DNA of 64,000 nucleotides from Pseudo-nitzschia pungens (lineage: Eukaryota > Bacillariophyta > Bacillariophyceae > Bacillariales > Bacillariaceae), in the NCBI GenBank assembly GCA_037355855.1, contig CM074759.1:3038001-3102000 (forward strand), written 5' to 3'. The notes under the pieces are model-generated. The model did no database searches. It saw nothing but the letters and a program-made list of their open reading frames with translations, and was not told the origin of the DNA. Position 1 is the first letter of the stretch; each line of letters begins with the position of its first letter. Position numbers and translations under genes: made by a program. Positions 20,483-30,250 of this stretch are shown piece after piece.

Positions 20483-21351
20483 GTTTATCAGACCCACCGC
20501 TCGACCCACTTCTACGAACCGGGACGCCGGCTAGAGCGCGTGATGAAACCCAGCTGGCTGATCACCACTGGCATCCATGCCTACACTTGGATGTAAAACC
20601 TCAGCTGAAACTGGACCAGCAGCTGACATCGCGAGATCCCTGATGTTAATGGGGAGCCCTTCCCCAGCAAACGCGCAATACGACTGGAGTCCGCACATCC
20701 ACCTCTGCGGACCTATTGGTATTCAAATCCAGTAGCTGAGCGTCATGGTGGCTCCATGGAGGCTCAGTCCGGTGGGGAAGGAACATGATGGACGTGGAGA
20801 AAGCAGCGTCCATGATTCCCTGTTATCTTACAGGATTCAAGGGGACGTTTGCCGGGGATGGGACAACGCTGGAAAAGAAAAGAATTTTCGTGGAGACAGA
20901 CCACCACGTACTTTCCAGTGAAGACAGTGTCCAGCAGATCAAGGACATGACGTCAGGCCCATCCGACTGAGGCGCAGACAACCTCACGAGGCGCAGACAA
21001 CCTCAAATCTGCCACACCATCGATTTTGATTTCTAGCCAAGGGAATTTGGAATCAGACAAGCCAAGAGCCCTGAGATCTGTCATATCTCAGAATCAAATC
21101 GATTGGTTCAGAGCAGAAAGACCGAATAGAATTCTTCTTTTTTGGTAACCAACCATCCAACCATCGAATCGGAACCATCGATGTGGAAAGACGTCAACAC
21201 GAAACTGTTGACACCAATGCTGACGTGATACATGATACCTTTTCTTCTTTCGATCGACAATCCTTTCTCCGATCGAGGTGGAGACAGTCCCCACCACAAA
21301 AGAATTTGGTTTAGAAACTGAAGTGAATTAGTTAATCAAGTCAAGTCAACC

Positions 21352-22266
21352 ATGGCCAAGCAGACTAGAAGTCAAGCCGCCGCAGCTACTGCTGCCGCAG
21401 ACACTCCCCCGACTGGAGCCGGCGCTCCTGGAGTTGTCCCTGTAGGCGGCGCCGTCCCTGGAGGCGGCGCTGTCCCTGGAGGCGGCGCTGTCGCTGGAGC
21501 CGATGCTCCTCCACTCGGAGCCGGCGCCACTGGAGTTGTCCCTGGAGCCGGCGCTCCCCCGCCTGGAGTTGCTGGCGCCGCCACTGTTGGAGTACCTGGA
21601 ATTCCTCCTGTTGCTCCTGCTGCATTTGGAGTCTCCAGGATCCAACAAGAACCCAACCTCGACATCCAACCTCGATCTGAGATGATCCTACTTGCTGCTG
21701 TTCAAGAACTGAGAGCAGTGCGCAACGAGAATGCAGCTCGGATTGCTGCTGAGACTGCTGCTGCTCCTGCTGCCGCTCCTGCACCTACAGGAGCTAGTCC
21801 CGATATCCTCCAAGCTGAGAGTATGTATAGCGAAAACAATGACGACGGACGCATGTTTTCTCTACTGGACGAGATTATCGATCATGAGAAGGATGGATCC
21901 GCCGTCAGGAAGCAAGATGCCACGATCACCAACAAGTACGGCCGTAAAGTTCCCAAGCCTACTACGAGAGGATGGCGATTACTCGTTAGTTGGAAAGACG
22001 GAACTAAATCCTGGTGTAAATTGAGTGATCTGAAAGAGTCCTTCCCTGTACATACCGCCGAGTACGCTGTATCCGCCAAGATTTCAGAACAGCCAGCGTT
22101 CCGATGGTGGATCCACCACGTACTACGAAGGAAGAAGCAAATTCTCAAGGCCACCAAACGAAACAAGTACTGGGATAGGACGCACAAGAAGACGGCAGCA
22201 GTGAAGACGACGGCAACAACAGCAGGACCTGTGTGTCTTATAGACATCGAATCTGAGTGTTTATGA
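21352..22266 (+). CDS. Co1 internal ORF: Ala/Gly/Pro-rich N-terminus fused to a copia pol linker
   Basis: 304 residues, the only long intact frame inside Co1. Residues 1-105 are low-complexity Ala/Gly/Pro/Val with repeats of the type PGGGAV. Residues 105-150 look like a short helical Gag-like piece (EMILLAAVQELRAVRNENAA). From about residue 160 (AESMYSENNDDGRMFSLLDE, IIDHEKD, TTRGWRLLVSWKDGTKSW, LSDLKESFPVHTAEYAV, FRWWIHHVLRRKKQIL) it matches the chromo-like linker that normally lies between integrase and RT in diatom copia Pol. In Co1 this linker is therefore upstream of the protease fragment, out of its normal order. The start ATG (21352) has a CAACCATGG context. Whether the protein is made is unknown; it could bind chromatin or RNA, which is inference. 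Confidence 0.6.
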   Translation: MAKQTRSQAAAATAAADTPPTGAGAPGVVPVGGAVPGGGAVPGGGAVAGADAPPLGAGATGVVPGAGAPPPGVAGAATVGVPGIPPVAPAAFGVSRIQQEPNLDIQPRSEMILLAAVQELRAVRNENAARIAAETAAAPAAAPAPTGASPDILQAESMYSENNDDGRMFSLLDEIIDHEKDGSAVRKQDATITNKYGRKVPKPTTRGWRLLVSWKDGTKSWCKLSDLKESFPVHTAEYAVSAKISEQPAFRWWIHHVLRRKKQILKATKRNKYWDRTHKKTAAVKTTATTAGPVCLIDIESECL

Positions 22267-22962
22267 CGTACGACGGCCTAAAGACCTGTATTTTTGCAAG
22301 TATTTGCAAAAAAGTATCCCTGAAACCACCAGTATCCTCAACAAGAAGCCCATCTTTGCTCGTAACAGAAGAAAAGGTGTCATCGGTAGTGCCCGACGAC
22401 TGGTCTACGAGAAAGAAGACTGCCTTACGAGCGCAAACGATGTGCTGTATCCCAGAACGCCATTAACAAAGCAATGTATCCTTGCACTGAAAGCGCTCGA
22501 TGGATTGATGTATTCCGAGGAATCGATACCAACGGATTGACGTAGCAATGGATCGATAGCCAAATCCGTAGCAACAAATCCGTAGCAACGGATCGATCGC
22601 AACAGATTGATAGCCAAATCCATGGCAACGGATCGATAGCAGCAAATGCCAGACGCGAGGATTCGCAGCGTCTGCTAGACGCAGCGTTGACCGATTAATC
22701 CTCTCTCCCTGAAGAACAGCGGGAACAACGATGTTTATGTATGTCTTTGCGGCGAAAGAGCAGTAGCAGCAACAAGAGAACAACATCGATGCCCTGACAG
22801 GAGAGAAGCCTACAGCAGCTAAAAGGATTGGTGGGAGCAAAGGAACAAGCGCAGCATGGACCCGCAGCGCATTGTTAGTAGACAGGGCGCATTGAACTGA
22901 AGACAATTTGGCAGCATGCTATGAACGACAGCAACGACGCTCGTTGGTAGACCTGCTACGAC
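22267..22962. other. Co1 leader-like non-coding module
   Basis: No recognisable protein. The segment 22294-22440 (TATTTGCAAAAAAGTATCCC... to GAAAGAAGACTGCC) is closely related to Co2 63834-63968, so it is a shared family module rather than random decay. Degenerate repeats of GCAACGGATCGATAGC occur at about 22540-22640. Confidence 0.5.
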
Positions 22963-23480
22963 GTGGTCGATCCGTCTCAGCATTTGTGGCTAATGGAAAT
23001 GGGAGCAAGATCAGCAAGGCCAAAAGAAAGCAACTGTGAGTTGGATAGTCGTGCAGATACGACAGCTGCTAGTTGCAACATGACTTTATTGGAAGACCAA
23101 GTTACCTCCTACGTGGATCCTTATACAGATCCAGTCAGGAAGGTTTGGTTGATTTATTCCCACGAGGCTTTATGCTTCAGGGACAGGCTACAGCACAGCC
23201 TGATATGTCCCAACCAAATTAGGGATTGTGGTCACAATCGTGTGGACGAGACGCCAAGACAGTATGATTCCAAGTCATCGGATAAAGATGAAGGTGAAGG
23301 AACCCCCTGAACACTGGATATTAAGCTGATGCTTAATGGTGTTGTTTCCTACTCCCCCTCCAGGCGCCCCACGAAACACGAGATAGAGACCTGCGACCAT
23401 GTGATTACCACCAGGAAGAGCCCTGGAACCCAATGGGTTCCAAATTCCAACAAGCAAACGCGGCGAATGTTCAATCACAT
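22963..23480 (+). pseudogene. Copia protease fragment of Co1
   Basis: Frame 22963-23310 contains ELDSRADTTAASCNM, the family protease motif D-S-x-A-D-T (normally His at x), followed by the conserved HEALCFRDRLQHSLICPNQ and DETPRQYDSKSS. A frame change occurs near 23311-23329. The next frame continues the same protein with LNGVVSYSPSRRPTKHEIET, then loses similarity. The catalytic Asp is kept but the frame is broken, so it is non-functional. Confidence 0.75.
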
Positions 23481-24117
23481 CCTTATTCCCCCGACTCGAC
23501 CAAGTTTGTTCCTGCCGTTCAGCAATAGCGGCAACAACAGACCAAGGTTAATACCCCGACAGGCAATGTGCCTACAGCAGGACTCGGACCGGCACCGATT
23601 GAGACCCCTTCCAAGACGAACAAGCGCAAGTTGGACAGTCGAAACACGGTCCAATTTCAGTCCCCATTTGTACGACAAGCCTCTTCGGAGCGACGAGCTG
23701 CCCCTATCGCATTTGGATGCGCGGCTATATTCTTTTTCGGGCGATTCCTTGAAGACTTGCGGGGACGATGTAGACGTGGATTCAGTACCAAGTCTTACAA
23801 TCAACGCCCTGCATACCCCTATGTACGAGCGCGCCTACACTGATGGACACGGGCGCTTTGAATTGGATCCTCGTTGCAGTTCTCCTGTACCTGTCATCCG
23901 TTTACAAGCATGTTCGATGGGACGATGCAGTCGAACCAGTCATGACGCTCTTTGATGGACCTGTATTCAGGACGCCCATCTGCCTACATTTTGCTAAGAA
24001 CCACTGCTGAAGAGCCAGTAAGCAGCGGATAGCGCAGGAGCGCAAATACTAGTAGAAGACCAAGCAAGACACCGCATCAGACAGCGGGGACAAAATGGCG
24101 TGGTACTCCTGTTAGTA

Positions 24118-25019
24118 CTACCAAGACCTGTGGGGACTTGACCTCTTATGGCGTTCCCTGCTATCAACCCGCATACTGTCCCCTGTTATGAATTGAACGA
24201 CAGCCAGGGCTATGAGGAATTCATCCCTATCCACAGCAAGAGACAAGCCGCTGATGGCCTGAAGACCCTTACCCATGAGAACAGAGCAGAGCTCAGCATA
24301 GGGCATTTCAGCAGAAGCATTCGGAAGAAGACTGCCCGGAAAAGATCCCTCAAGCAACTTTGGGCATTCTGTGGTGAGCTTGTTACAGGTATCAGCCAAA
24401 GGATTGTCTACAGTGATCCGGCATGCATGGAAAGAACTCCGTTTGAGTTAGTACATGAGCACATGCCAGACATCTCCTTGTATCAAGCACACGAGTGGTA
24501 CGATTTTGTCTATCGAACTGATCTCTCTGATGGTACAGAGAAGCTCGAACGCTGGCTTGGTTCGTGCGCACGCATGTTTGGAGGTGGCCACTGTCACTGG
24601 ATCCTTACCGAAGCAGCCCTGTGTTAGAGCTGTCACTGAAGCAGAATGGAGAGCCCACGATGATCAAGAGAGCAATGTACTCGTTTGACCAAGCAGTTGA
24701 ATCCAAGATCGGGGACAAGCTTGAGAATACAGATGTTCAGTTTCAAGACATGTGCCCCCAACCCCCAAAGGAACTAATTGACCAGGATAGATGGCCAAAC
24801 GATTTAGCTACCATGACAGAACCAGAAGCCTCTATTCCGGACGTGGATGAGCTCGTACCTGATTGGGATACCTACAATGAGTATATTGGAAACAAGGTTA
24901 CGATTCAAAGCAAGGGCACGAGTTACAGCGGTATGCACCCAGCAAGTGAACGGTGGCGTGCTGCTGGCGTGGCATGTTACAGTTGGCGTGTTACAGCTGC
25001 GTATGGCGATTCATTCTAG
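24118..25019 (+). pseudogene. Copia integrase C-terminal and linker fragment of Co1
   Basis: Frame 24148-24627 ends with CMERTPFELVHEHMPDISLY, EWYDFVYRTD and EKLERWLGSCARMFGG. This is the conserved region at the end of diatom copia integrase (TPxE...TPDIS.Y..F.WYD.VY....L.RWLG). The adjoining frame 24564-25019 (KQNGEPTMIKRAMYSFDQAV to VPDWDTYNEYIGNKVTI) matches the next linker of the same polyprotein. The integrase zinc finger and catalytic core are not seen upstream; the sequence at 23500-24140 shows no clear similarity. Confidence 0.7.
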
Positions 25020-26549
25020 ACTCGCGAGCCTAACGATTGATGTTATCCGAGTACGAGCCTTGCAAGAATCGAGGCTGCGACACGGAGCTGTGGCCCGCTG
25101 CCTCTACGAGACAATTGCAGGATGCAACGGAACCGAAAGCCGACAGTGCTCAGCTCACGGGGACACGCTGTCCCTGTTACAGGTTGAACGCCAGCAGGCT
25201 GGAGCGATTGAAGAAGAGCAGCAGATGTTGCAAAGCAGGAACGCTCATGCGGAAGCTGAAGTGTTACGACACAACGACAACGCCCTGTTAAAAACGCAAC
25301 AGTGCTGCATGGAACAGACGATTGCAAACAGCATCGAAGATTGACACGAGACAGGCAGCCTTGGTATATCTGCCCGTATTAACTTCGAGCGGCATTGCGC
25401 AGAGATTCGCCTCGTGTAGCACTACAGGCAATGCTTCGTGTACTCCAGATGACGCTAGCCAAGTGGTGTTAGGCGATCCTCCAGTTACGAGGACACACCG
25501 TACGGAACCGCGACGGAGTTGCGTGTAACAGAGTTGCGTGTAACAGAAGACTACGAACACCAACAGCGACGGCGCGCATACCTCGTATGTACGTTGACTG
25601 TACTACGACCTAGCAGTTGGTACTACTTCGAATGACGCTGATTGCTATTGCCGATTGGATGTGCTTCAGTTACTTCGAATGATGCTGATTGCCACGACCG
25701 ATTGGATACGCCCGATCGAATATCTCAGCAGTGCCTGAGGTACTTCAAACGGCGCTAACTGCCACGATCGATTGTATATATAGGTTGAATGTATTGACCG
25801 AAGACTATTCAATTCAGTCCAACGCAAGGACCGAACTATTCAGTCCAGAGACCAGTATTGAAAATGTGGCATCGAAATTGTTATGTTTGATACTATGAAT
25901 ACACAACTGCTGTTCCGGGGACAACCAAACGATTGAACCGGTCGTCCTGTCACAGGAGCAGCGTGGTTTTGAATATACGATCTACGAATCGATATGATCT
26001 ACGAATCGATATGATCTACGAATCAGGAGCTCTGACGTTCGAAAGACAGTATGACAGGACGAGCAGCATGATTCGAATTGCCGCATGATTTGGATTGATG
26101 CCAAGAAGTGACAAGCGATCCCATGCAGACTATTGGAATAGTTCCGTGTTGGAGAGCTTGCTCATGATCGAACGAGTTGCAGGAGCTATTGCAGGAGTAG
26201 CTCCCGGAATGAACGACCAAATGAATAAACGAGTTGCAGGAGCAGCGCGTTTCATTTTATTTCGGACCTACGATAGCGATTGGAGAAGCGTCCCTACGAA
26301 TAAACGGAGTAGAACTGTTGCAGTTCTACAATTCCGGGGACAGCTTGCTCACGATTGAACGAACGGACCAGGAAGAAGCGCGCTTCAGATCTGGAATTAC
26401 GTCCAAGCAGGACGTGAGTTGTACGAACAGCGTATACACAAGAACAGCTGAACCTCTCAGCTGAGTCATGTTAACCACGACAAATGAGCTGTATAAAGAC
26501 AGCAACCAGTTCGGGGACCGGTATGGCCCAGATGAACTGAAAGCTCCGG
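25020..26549. other. Co1 non-coding interior with short tandem repeats
   Basis: RT is missing here. Instead there are decayed repeats: three units of about 60 bp (ACTTCGAATGATGCTGATTG-like) at about 25610-25770, three 18-bp units GATCTACGAATCGATAT at about 25979-26022, and recurrent CCGGGGAC words. No protein is supported. Confidence 0.5.
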
Positions 26550-26804
26550 ATGATGGGTGTGCCTATACAAGGATCTACCAATGTACTCTGTGACGAAGAA
26601 CCTGTTGTTAAGAACACTACCAGGCCCGATGACCCTTGCAACAAGAAGCACAACAGCGTTGCATATCACAAGTTAAGAGAGTCTATTGCTGCTGGCACAA
26701 TTCGAATTGCAAAGGAGCTTGGCGAGACCAATATTGTTGACTTATCCATCAAACTGTTGAATGGTCCAGCTTTGAAAGCCCACTGCGCTCGATGCATGTG
26801 GTAA
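26550..26804 (+). pseudogene. Copia RNase H C-terminal fragment of Co1
   Basis: 84 residues containing NVLCDEEPVVKNTTRPDDPC, KKHNSVAYHKLRE, AGTIRIAKELGETNIVDLSI and KLLNGPALKAHCARCMW-stop. This is the standard end of Ty1/copia Pol, whose usual wording is CDNESVVKNTTRPES...KKHNAIAYHKVRE...TNLADLFTK. The catalytic Asp in DEE is shifted relative to the usual DN. It is the last coding remnant before the 3' LTR. Confidence 0.8.
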
Positions 26805-27579
26805 TTGCTCCAGCTGCATTATTTGAAGTACTTTGATCTATGGCAAGCAGTGTGGACGCAATCTGTTATTTCGATGTCCCGGGGACAATGGTCCCGGGGA
26901 CCGTAACTTCGCTTTTGATTACGATATCGATTACGAACGGTTCAAGCGCAACAGATTCGATTTCGATTGCAACCTTATTCCGATTACAACGTTTTGTTCG
27001 GACGCAACGTTTTTTCGGAACGCAGTTTTCAGCAGATTTCAAATTTTGATTTCGATTACGGATATTTCGAACGCAGCGAATCTGGCAGTCCGAACGCAAT
27101 GAATCTTTTCGGACACAACGAATCTCGATTTCGATTGAAACCTTGTTTCGGATGCAACCTCTGTTCAGACGCAGTGGACTTCGGCTCCGAGTCCGATTTC
27201 GGTTTTTATATGTGGAATTATATGTTACATGTTTGGGAGTCTCCGGCACACCGGTTCCGGGGACTATAAACTTGAAAGACAATAGGCCGATTGATATGTC
27301 CTTATATGTGTTAAGGAATCGGACCAAGGGCAAAATGCCCTCCGGTCCACACCCCTTTTTTTTTTCTACCATAAATCGGCCGGGCCTCTGATAGAAGAAC
27401 TGCAATATTTGGTGCAGTTTGACCTCTGACAAGTCACATGGACGCATCCCTGAATTTTGTTATGATCCATCCAAGTGTCCTGATACAGCAACAAGGTTTC
27501 TTGGTCTTCCCCTGGGAGTATCAGTTTCCGGGGACCATTGTGGTTGCTTATACAGGCACTAGCATGAATCACGGGGACT
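26805..27579. other. Co1 3' non-coding region
   Basis: Degenerate repeats rich in TTCGATTTCGATTGCAACC and TTTTCGGACGCAACG (26930-27190), plus several CCGGGGAC(C/T)AT words, the last one (CACGGGGACT, 27571-27579) directly before the 3' LTR where the polypurine tract should be. Confidence 0.45.
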
Positions 27580-28495
27580 ATGAAGATATTCAAGGTGGTG
27601 CTATGATCTGTGCTAAGGCTCCTGTGTAGGAGGGTGTACTGGGGCTACAGGCAGCAGCCCCCAGTAACTGACTAACAGGTGCTGAGCTGAGTGCTAGGGC
27701 TGTGTGCTAATTGCTTAGCAACAGGCTTAGCAACAGGCTTAGCAACAGGCTTAGCAACAGGCTTAGCAACAGACCTATCCTGATTTAGTATGGTTGCTAG
27801 CAGAGTTTACTAGGGTCGTCGCGTACGATTTGTACCAATCGTACGTACCCCGAGTAAAGCACCTTTATGGTGTAGCTAGATGCTACAGGGTTAGGGTTGC
27901 TAATGCTACGAGATACTGAAAGATGCTAACCTACCATAATATCTTGCTAAGATACGATGCTACCGCCGGGGTCGGGTCATTGGTGTATAATATATACCAT
28001 GACCAGATACCCGGCCCAGACAGTTACCCAACGCGCTAGCATAAGTGAGCTAGCATACGATTGGATCGCTAATAGTTAAGCGAAGCTTAATTAAGCGGAG
28101 CTACGCTACGCTACTCCGATACGCTACCCGTAGAATACAGTACCAGAGCTACAGAGCTCTGTTATTATACGAGTTATCGGAGCGCTGTCACGATACGATA
28201 CGATACAGAGCTGAGCGCTTTGGCTCAGCTCCCTTTATTCACTCTTTATGTTTCACCCTAAATTAAATGCCTATCATGCCCTCCCCTTACGATCGATTCC
28301 GATGTACCTCTAGGGAAGTGCCTTGTATTGCCTAAGTGTATGCAATAGACCTTGAATGGTCCACTGTAGACTCACGATTTGCTAGGACTTTATGTATTGT
28401 TATTGTTAAGGCTTTCCCCTATTTTTAGGCCAGTATGAAACAGTTTATATCTACGAGTCGTCCCCGAAGATCGCTGACGAGCGAATATCAACGCA
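27580..28495 (+). repeat. 3' LTR of Co1
   Basis: 916 bp; five 12-bp minisatellite units instead of six, otherwise the same as 19555-20482 as far as compared. Followed by GGTTG and resumed Gy1 gag. Confidence 0.85.
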
Positions 28496-29249
28496 GGTTG
28501 CCAGAGCGCTTCCTGTTATTGTTGTTGTTAGAACTATTAGAATTGTTGGAACGTCTTCCACTATTCTTGTTGTTGTTCTTTTGTTTGCTGAGGCGATCGA
28601 GACTGCTCATGTGGTCGACGATGAACTGAGGCGTGGTGTTGTGAGTGACCCCTTGGTGGATTCGTACATAGTCTTCGATCCAGGCATTTGGGTAGCTGTG
28701 TAGGAGGATGGTGACTTGCTGGAGGTGATCCAAATTGGTTACATATCCATGTAGCTTGGCTGTATATTTCATGAGCGTGAGAAGGCAATCGTTATGGTCT
28801 TTACAAGTGGACTCTACCTTCTTTTTGCATGCCGGGCTCCGGAGATATATGTGCATAAGGTCTCTTGCATCTTCGGCGTTGCAGTAGTGCTTGATAAACG
28901 CTGCGAAAGCTGAATCAAATCCTTGTCTTGTAAGTGGATACAGTCTTTGTCCGTTCGGTCGGGTGTTGCGTGTTAGGGCCCTCCATTCTGTTTGGGCGTT
29001 AACACATAGGCAGCGTCCGAAGTACCGGATGAGTGCTGAGTCCTGTACCCCTAGATCTTCTGCTGCGTTTAGGAAAGCCTCGGCGGTATGGAGTAGTTCC
29101 TCCAGTCCTCCTTTATCTGTAAAGAGGGGGATTTTGACGCTGTCGGAATGGTCGGCATTATCGTAGACTGAGAGCGTAATTAGTTTCAGTTTGGAGCTGT
29201 CGAAGGAGCTCTTGTAAGAGACAGGTGGGTCTCTGTAGATGCCGGCCAT
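28496..29249 (-). pseudogene. gag: Gy1 gag, N-terminal segment
   Basis: Minus-strand frame beginning MAGIYRDPPVSYKSSFDSSK at 29249 and open to the Co1 boundary. It keeps family landmarks: GGLEELLHTAEAFLNAAEDL, HYCNAEDARDLMHIYLRSP, VTILLHSYPNAWIEDY, IVDHMSSLDR, then an Asn/Ser/Arg-rich basic run (NNNNNRKRSG). Its sequence is clearly more distant from Gy2/Gy3 Gag than those are from each other, in keeping with its different LTR family. The ATG agrees with the sister Gags. Confidence 0.88.
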
Positions 29250-29355
29250 GTTGCTTGTTGGAGATACAAGGTGTCCCTTTTGTTGAGGATAAGGGAGGTT
29301 TTGTTCGATTTTGAATTCAGTACTGAGTTCTACTGTTTCTACTGTAAAGCACAAA

Positions 29356-29367
29356 CAGTAATTACTG
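29356..29367 (-). promoter_or_regulatory. Perfect palindrome at the primer-binding position of Gy1
   Basis: CAGTAATTACTG immediately internal to the 5' LTR (29368-29691, minus). It is identical to the motif in Gy2 and Gy3 although the flanking LTR ends differ. Confidence 0.6.
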
Positions 29368-29691
29368 TGTTACGGTCTAGAGTAGAAATATCGGAGTGGT
29401 ATGAAAAATTGTGAATGTTTAGATACTTTACGGGGTATTGTTACGCGAATTGAAAACGGAAACATATAAAAATTGAGGTCGCGAGCATAGCCACATTTTG
29501 GCATGCTCTTGCCATAAATGTTGATTCATTGTCGGTTCCCACGATTAGGCATATATCACCTTCTGGGACTTGACCATAATAATTTGAATACATATCAAAA
29601 TGTATTCATGATTGGATACATAATATTCGATTCCCATATGGGATTCGGTTAATTATTCAATCGTGACTGCTAGCCACGCTAGCCCATCACA
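29368..29691 (-). repeat. 5' LTR of Gy1
   Basis: 324 bp, about 4 differences from 2537-2860, followed on the plus strand by the second ATAAT. Confidence 0.92.
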
Positions 29692-29948
29692 ATAATATTA
29701 AACAATAATTTAAAGTAGGCTGCAGCTACACAGCAAGCATTTCAACTGTACTTTAGATACAGACAGCAAATCCTCTGTTTTGGTCCCATTCAACTGGATA
29801 GTAATTGCGCTGCTGATCTCCGCTTTGCCTTGTGCATCAATGCAATGAGGGGCTGATATGGTTGATTGTTGAAACAGGGACGCAGGGAGAGAGCTCGCAA
29901 AGGATTGTAAAATAAGCAAGCAAAACACTTATCAGCACCCTGTACATC

Positions 29949-30152
29949 TAAGCAAAACAGCAAGCAAAACAGCAAGCAAAACAGCAAGCAAAACAGCAAG
30001 CAAAACAGCAAGCAAAACAGCAAGCAAAACAGCAAGCAAAACAGCAAGCAAAACAGCAAGCAAAACAACAAGCAAAACAACAAGCAAAACAACAAGCAAA
30101 ACAACAAGCAAAACACTAAGCAAAACACTAAGCAAAACAGCAAGCAAAACAG
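29949..30152. repeat. 12-bp minisatellite (CAAGCAAAACAG)n
   Basis: About 17 tandem units of CAAGCAAAACAG with a few CAA/CTA variants toward the right. The surrounding 29697-30250 has no gene. The array produces long artefactual Leu/Val/Cys ORFs on the minus strand. Confidence 0.9.
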
Positions 30153-30250
30153 TTAACACACCACTGTAGATCTGGTACAAATTCTACTAGAAAGGCCCAG
30201 CATCCTGCTTAGCATCCTGCTCAGTCTCCCCCTTAGCACAGTATAGTTCG

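Larger units (their letters stand above)
19555..28495 (+). mobile_element. Co1: rearranged Ty1/copia (diatom-type) element with long LTRs
   Basis: 8.9 kb, flanked by direct repeats of 928 bp (19555-20482) and 916 bp (27580-28495) that look identical except for one 12-bp minisatellite unit. Both begin ATGAAGATATTCAAGG and end ATATCAACGCA. The target duplication is GGTTT/GGTTG (19550-19554, 28496-28500; one mismatch) within Gy1 gag. Inside are recognisable but scattered copia pol pieces in plus orientation: protease (about 23030-23310), post-protease segment (about 23329-23480), integrase C-terminal part (about 24430-24640), linker (about 24690-24900) and the RNase H end (26550-26804). A separate intact ORF at 21352-22266 carries a displaced pol linker. 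Near-identical LTRs with a wrecked interior suggest recent movement with help from another element. Confidence 0.85.
2537..29691 (-). mobile_element. Gy1: outer Ty3/gypsy LTR retrotransposon carrying nested insertions
   Basis: The element is bounded by 324-bp LTRs (2537-2860 and 29368-29691) and a perfect 5-bp target duplication ATAAT (2532-2536 and 29692-29696). On the minus strand the order is 5' LTR, palindrome at the primer-site position, gag, in-frame TGA, then pol (protease, RT, RNase H, integrase), 3' LTR. This order is Ty3/gypsy. It is interrupted by Co1 (19555-28495) and Gy2 (7526-19383) inside gag, and by FB1 (3500-4029) inside integrase. Without these insertions it is about 5.8 kb, the same size as Gy3. 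Pol is dead: one frameshift near 7003-7009, a nonsense codon at 6025-6027, and FB1. Its LTRs differ at only about 4 of 324 positions by eye. Confidence 0.9.

Noticed and set aside
21372..21784. Antisense Pro/Ala- and Gln-rich ORFs opposite the Co1 ORF
   Set aside because: Shadows of the GC-rich repetitive sense ORF; only the sense frame continues into recognised pol linker sequence.
29949..30152. Possible CRISPR-like array
   Set aside because: Units of 12 bp are directly adjacent with no spacers, and the genome is eukaryotic.
29790..30180. Minus ORFs with long (LLFCLLFC) and (VLLAVLL) runs, like membrane proteins
   Set aside because: They are translations of the 12-bp minisatellite in different frames, with no start context or flanking domain.
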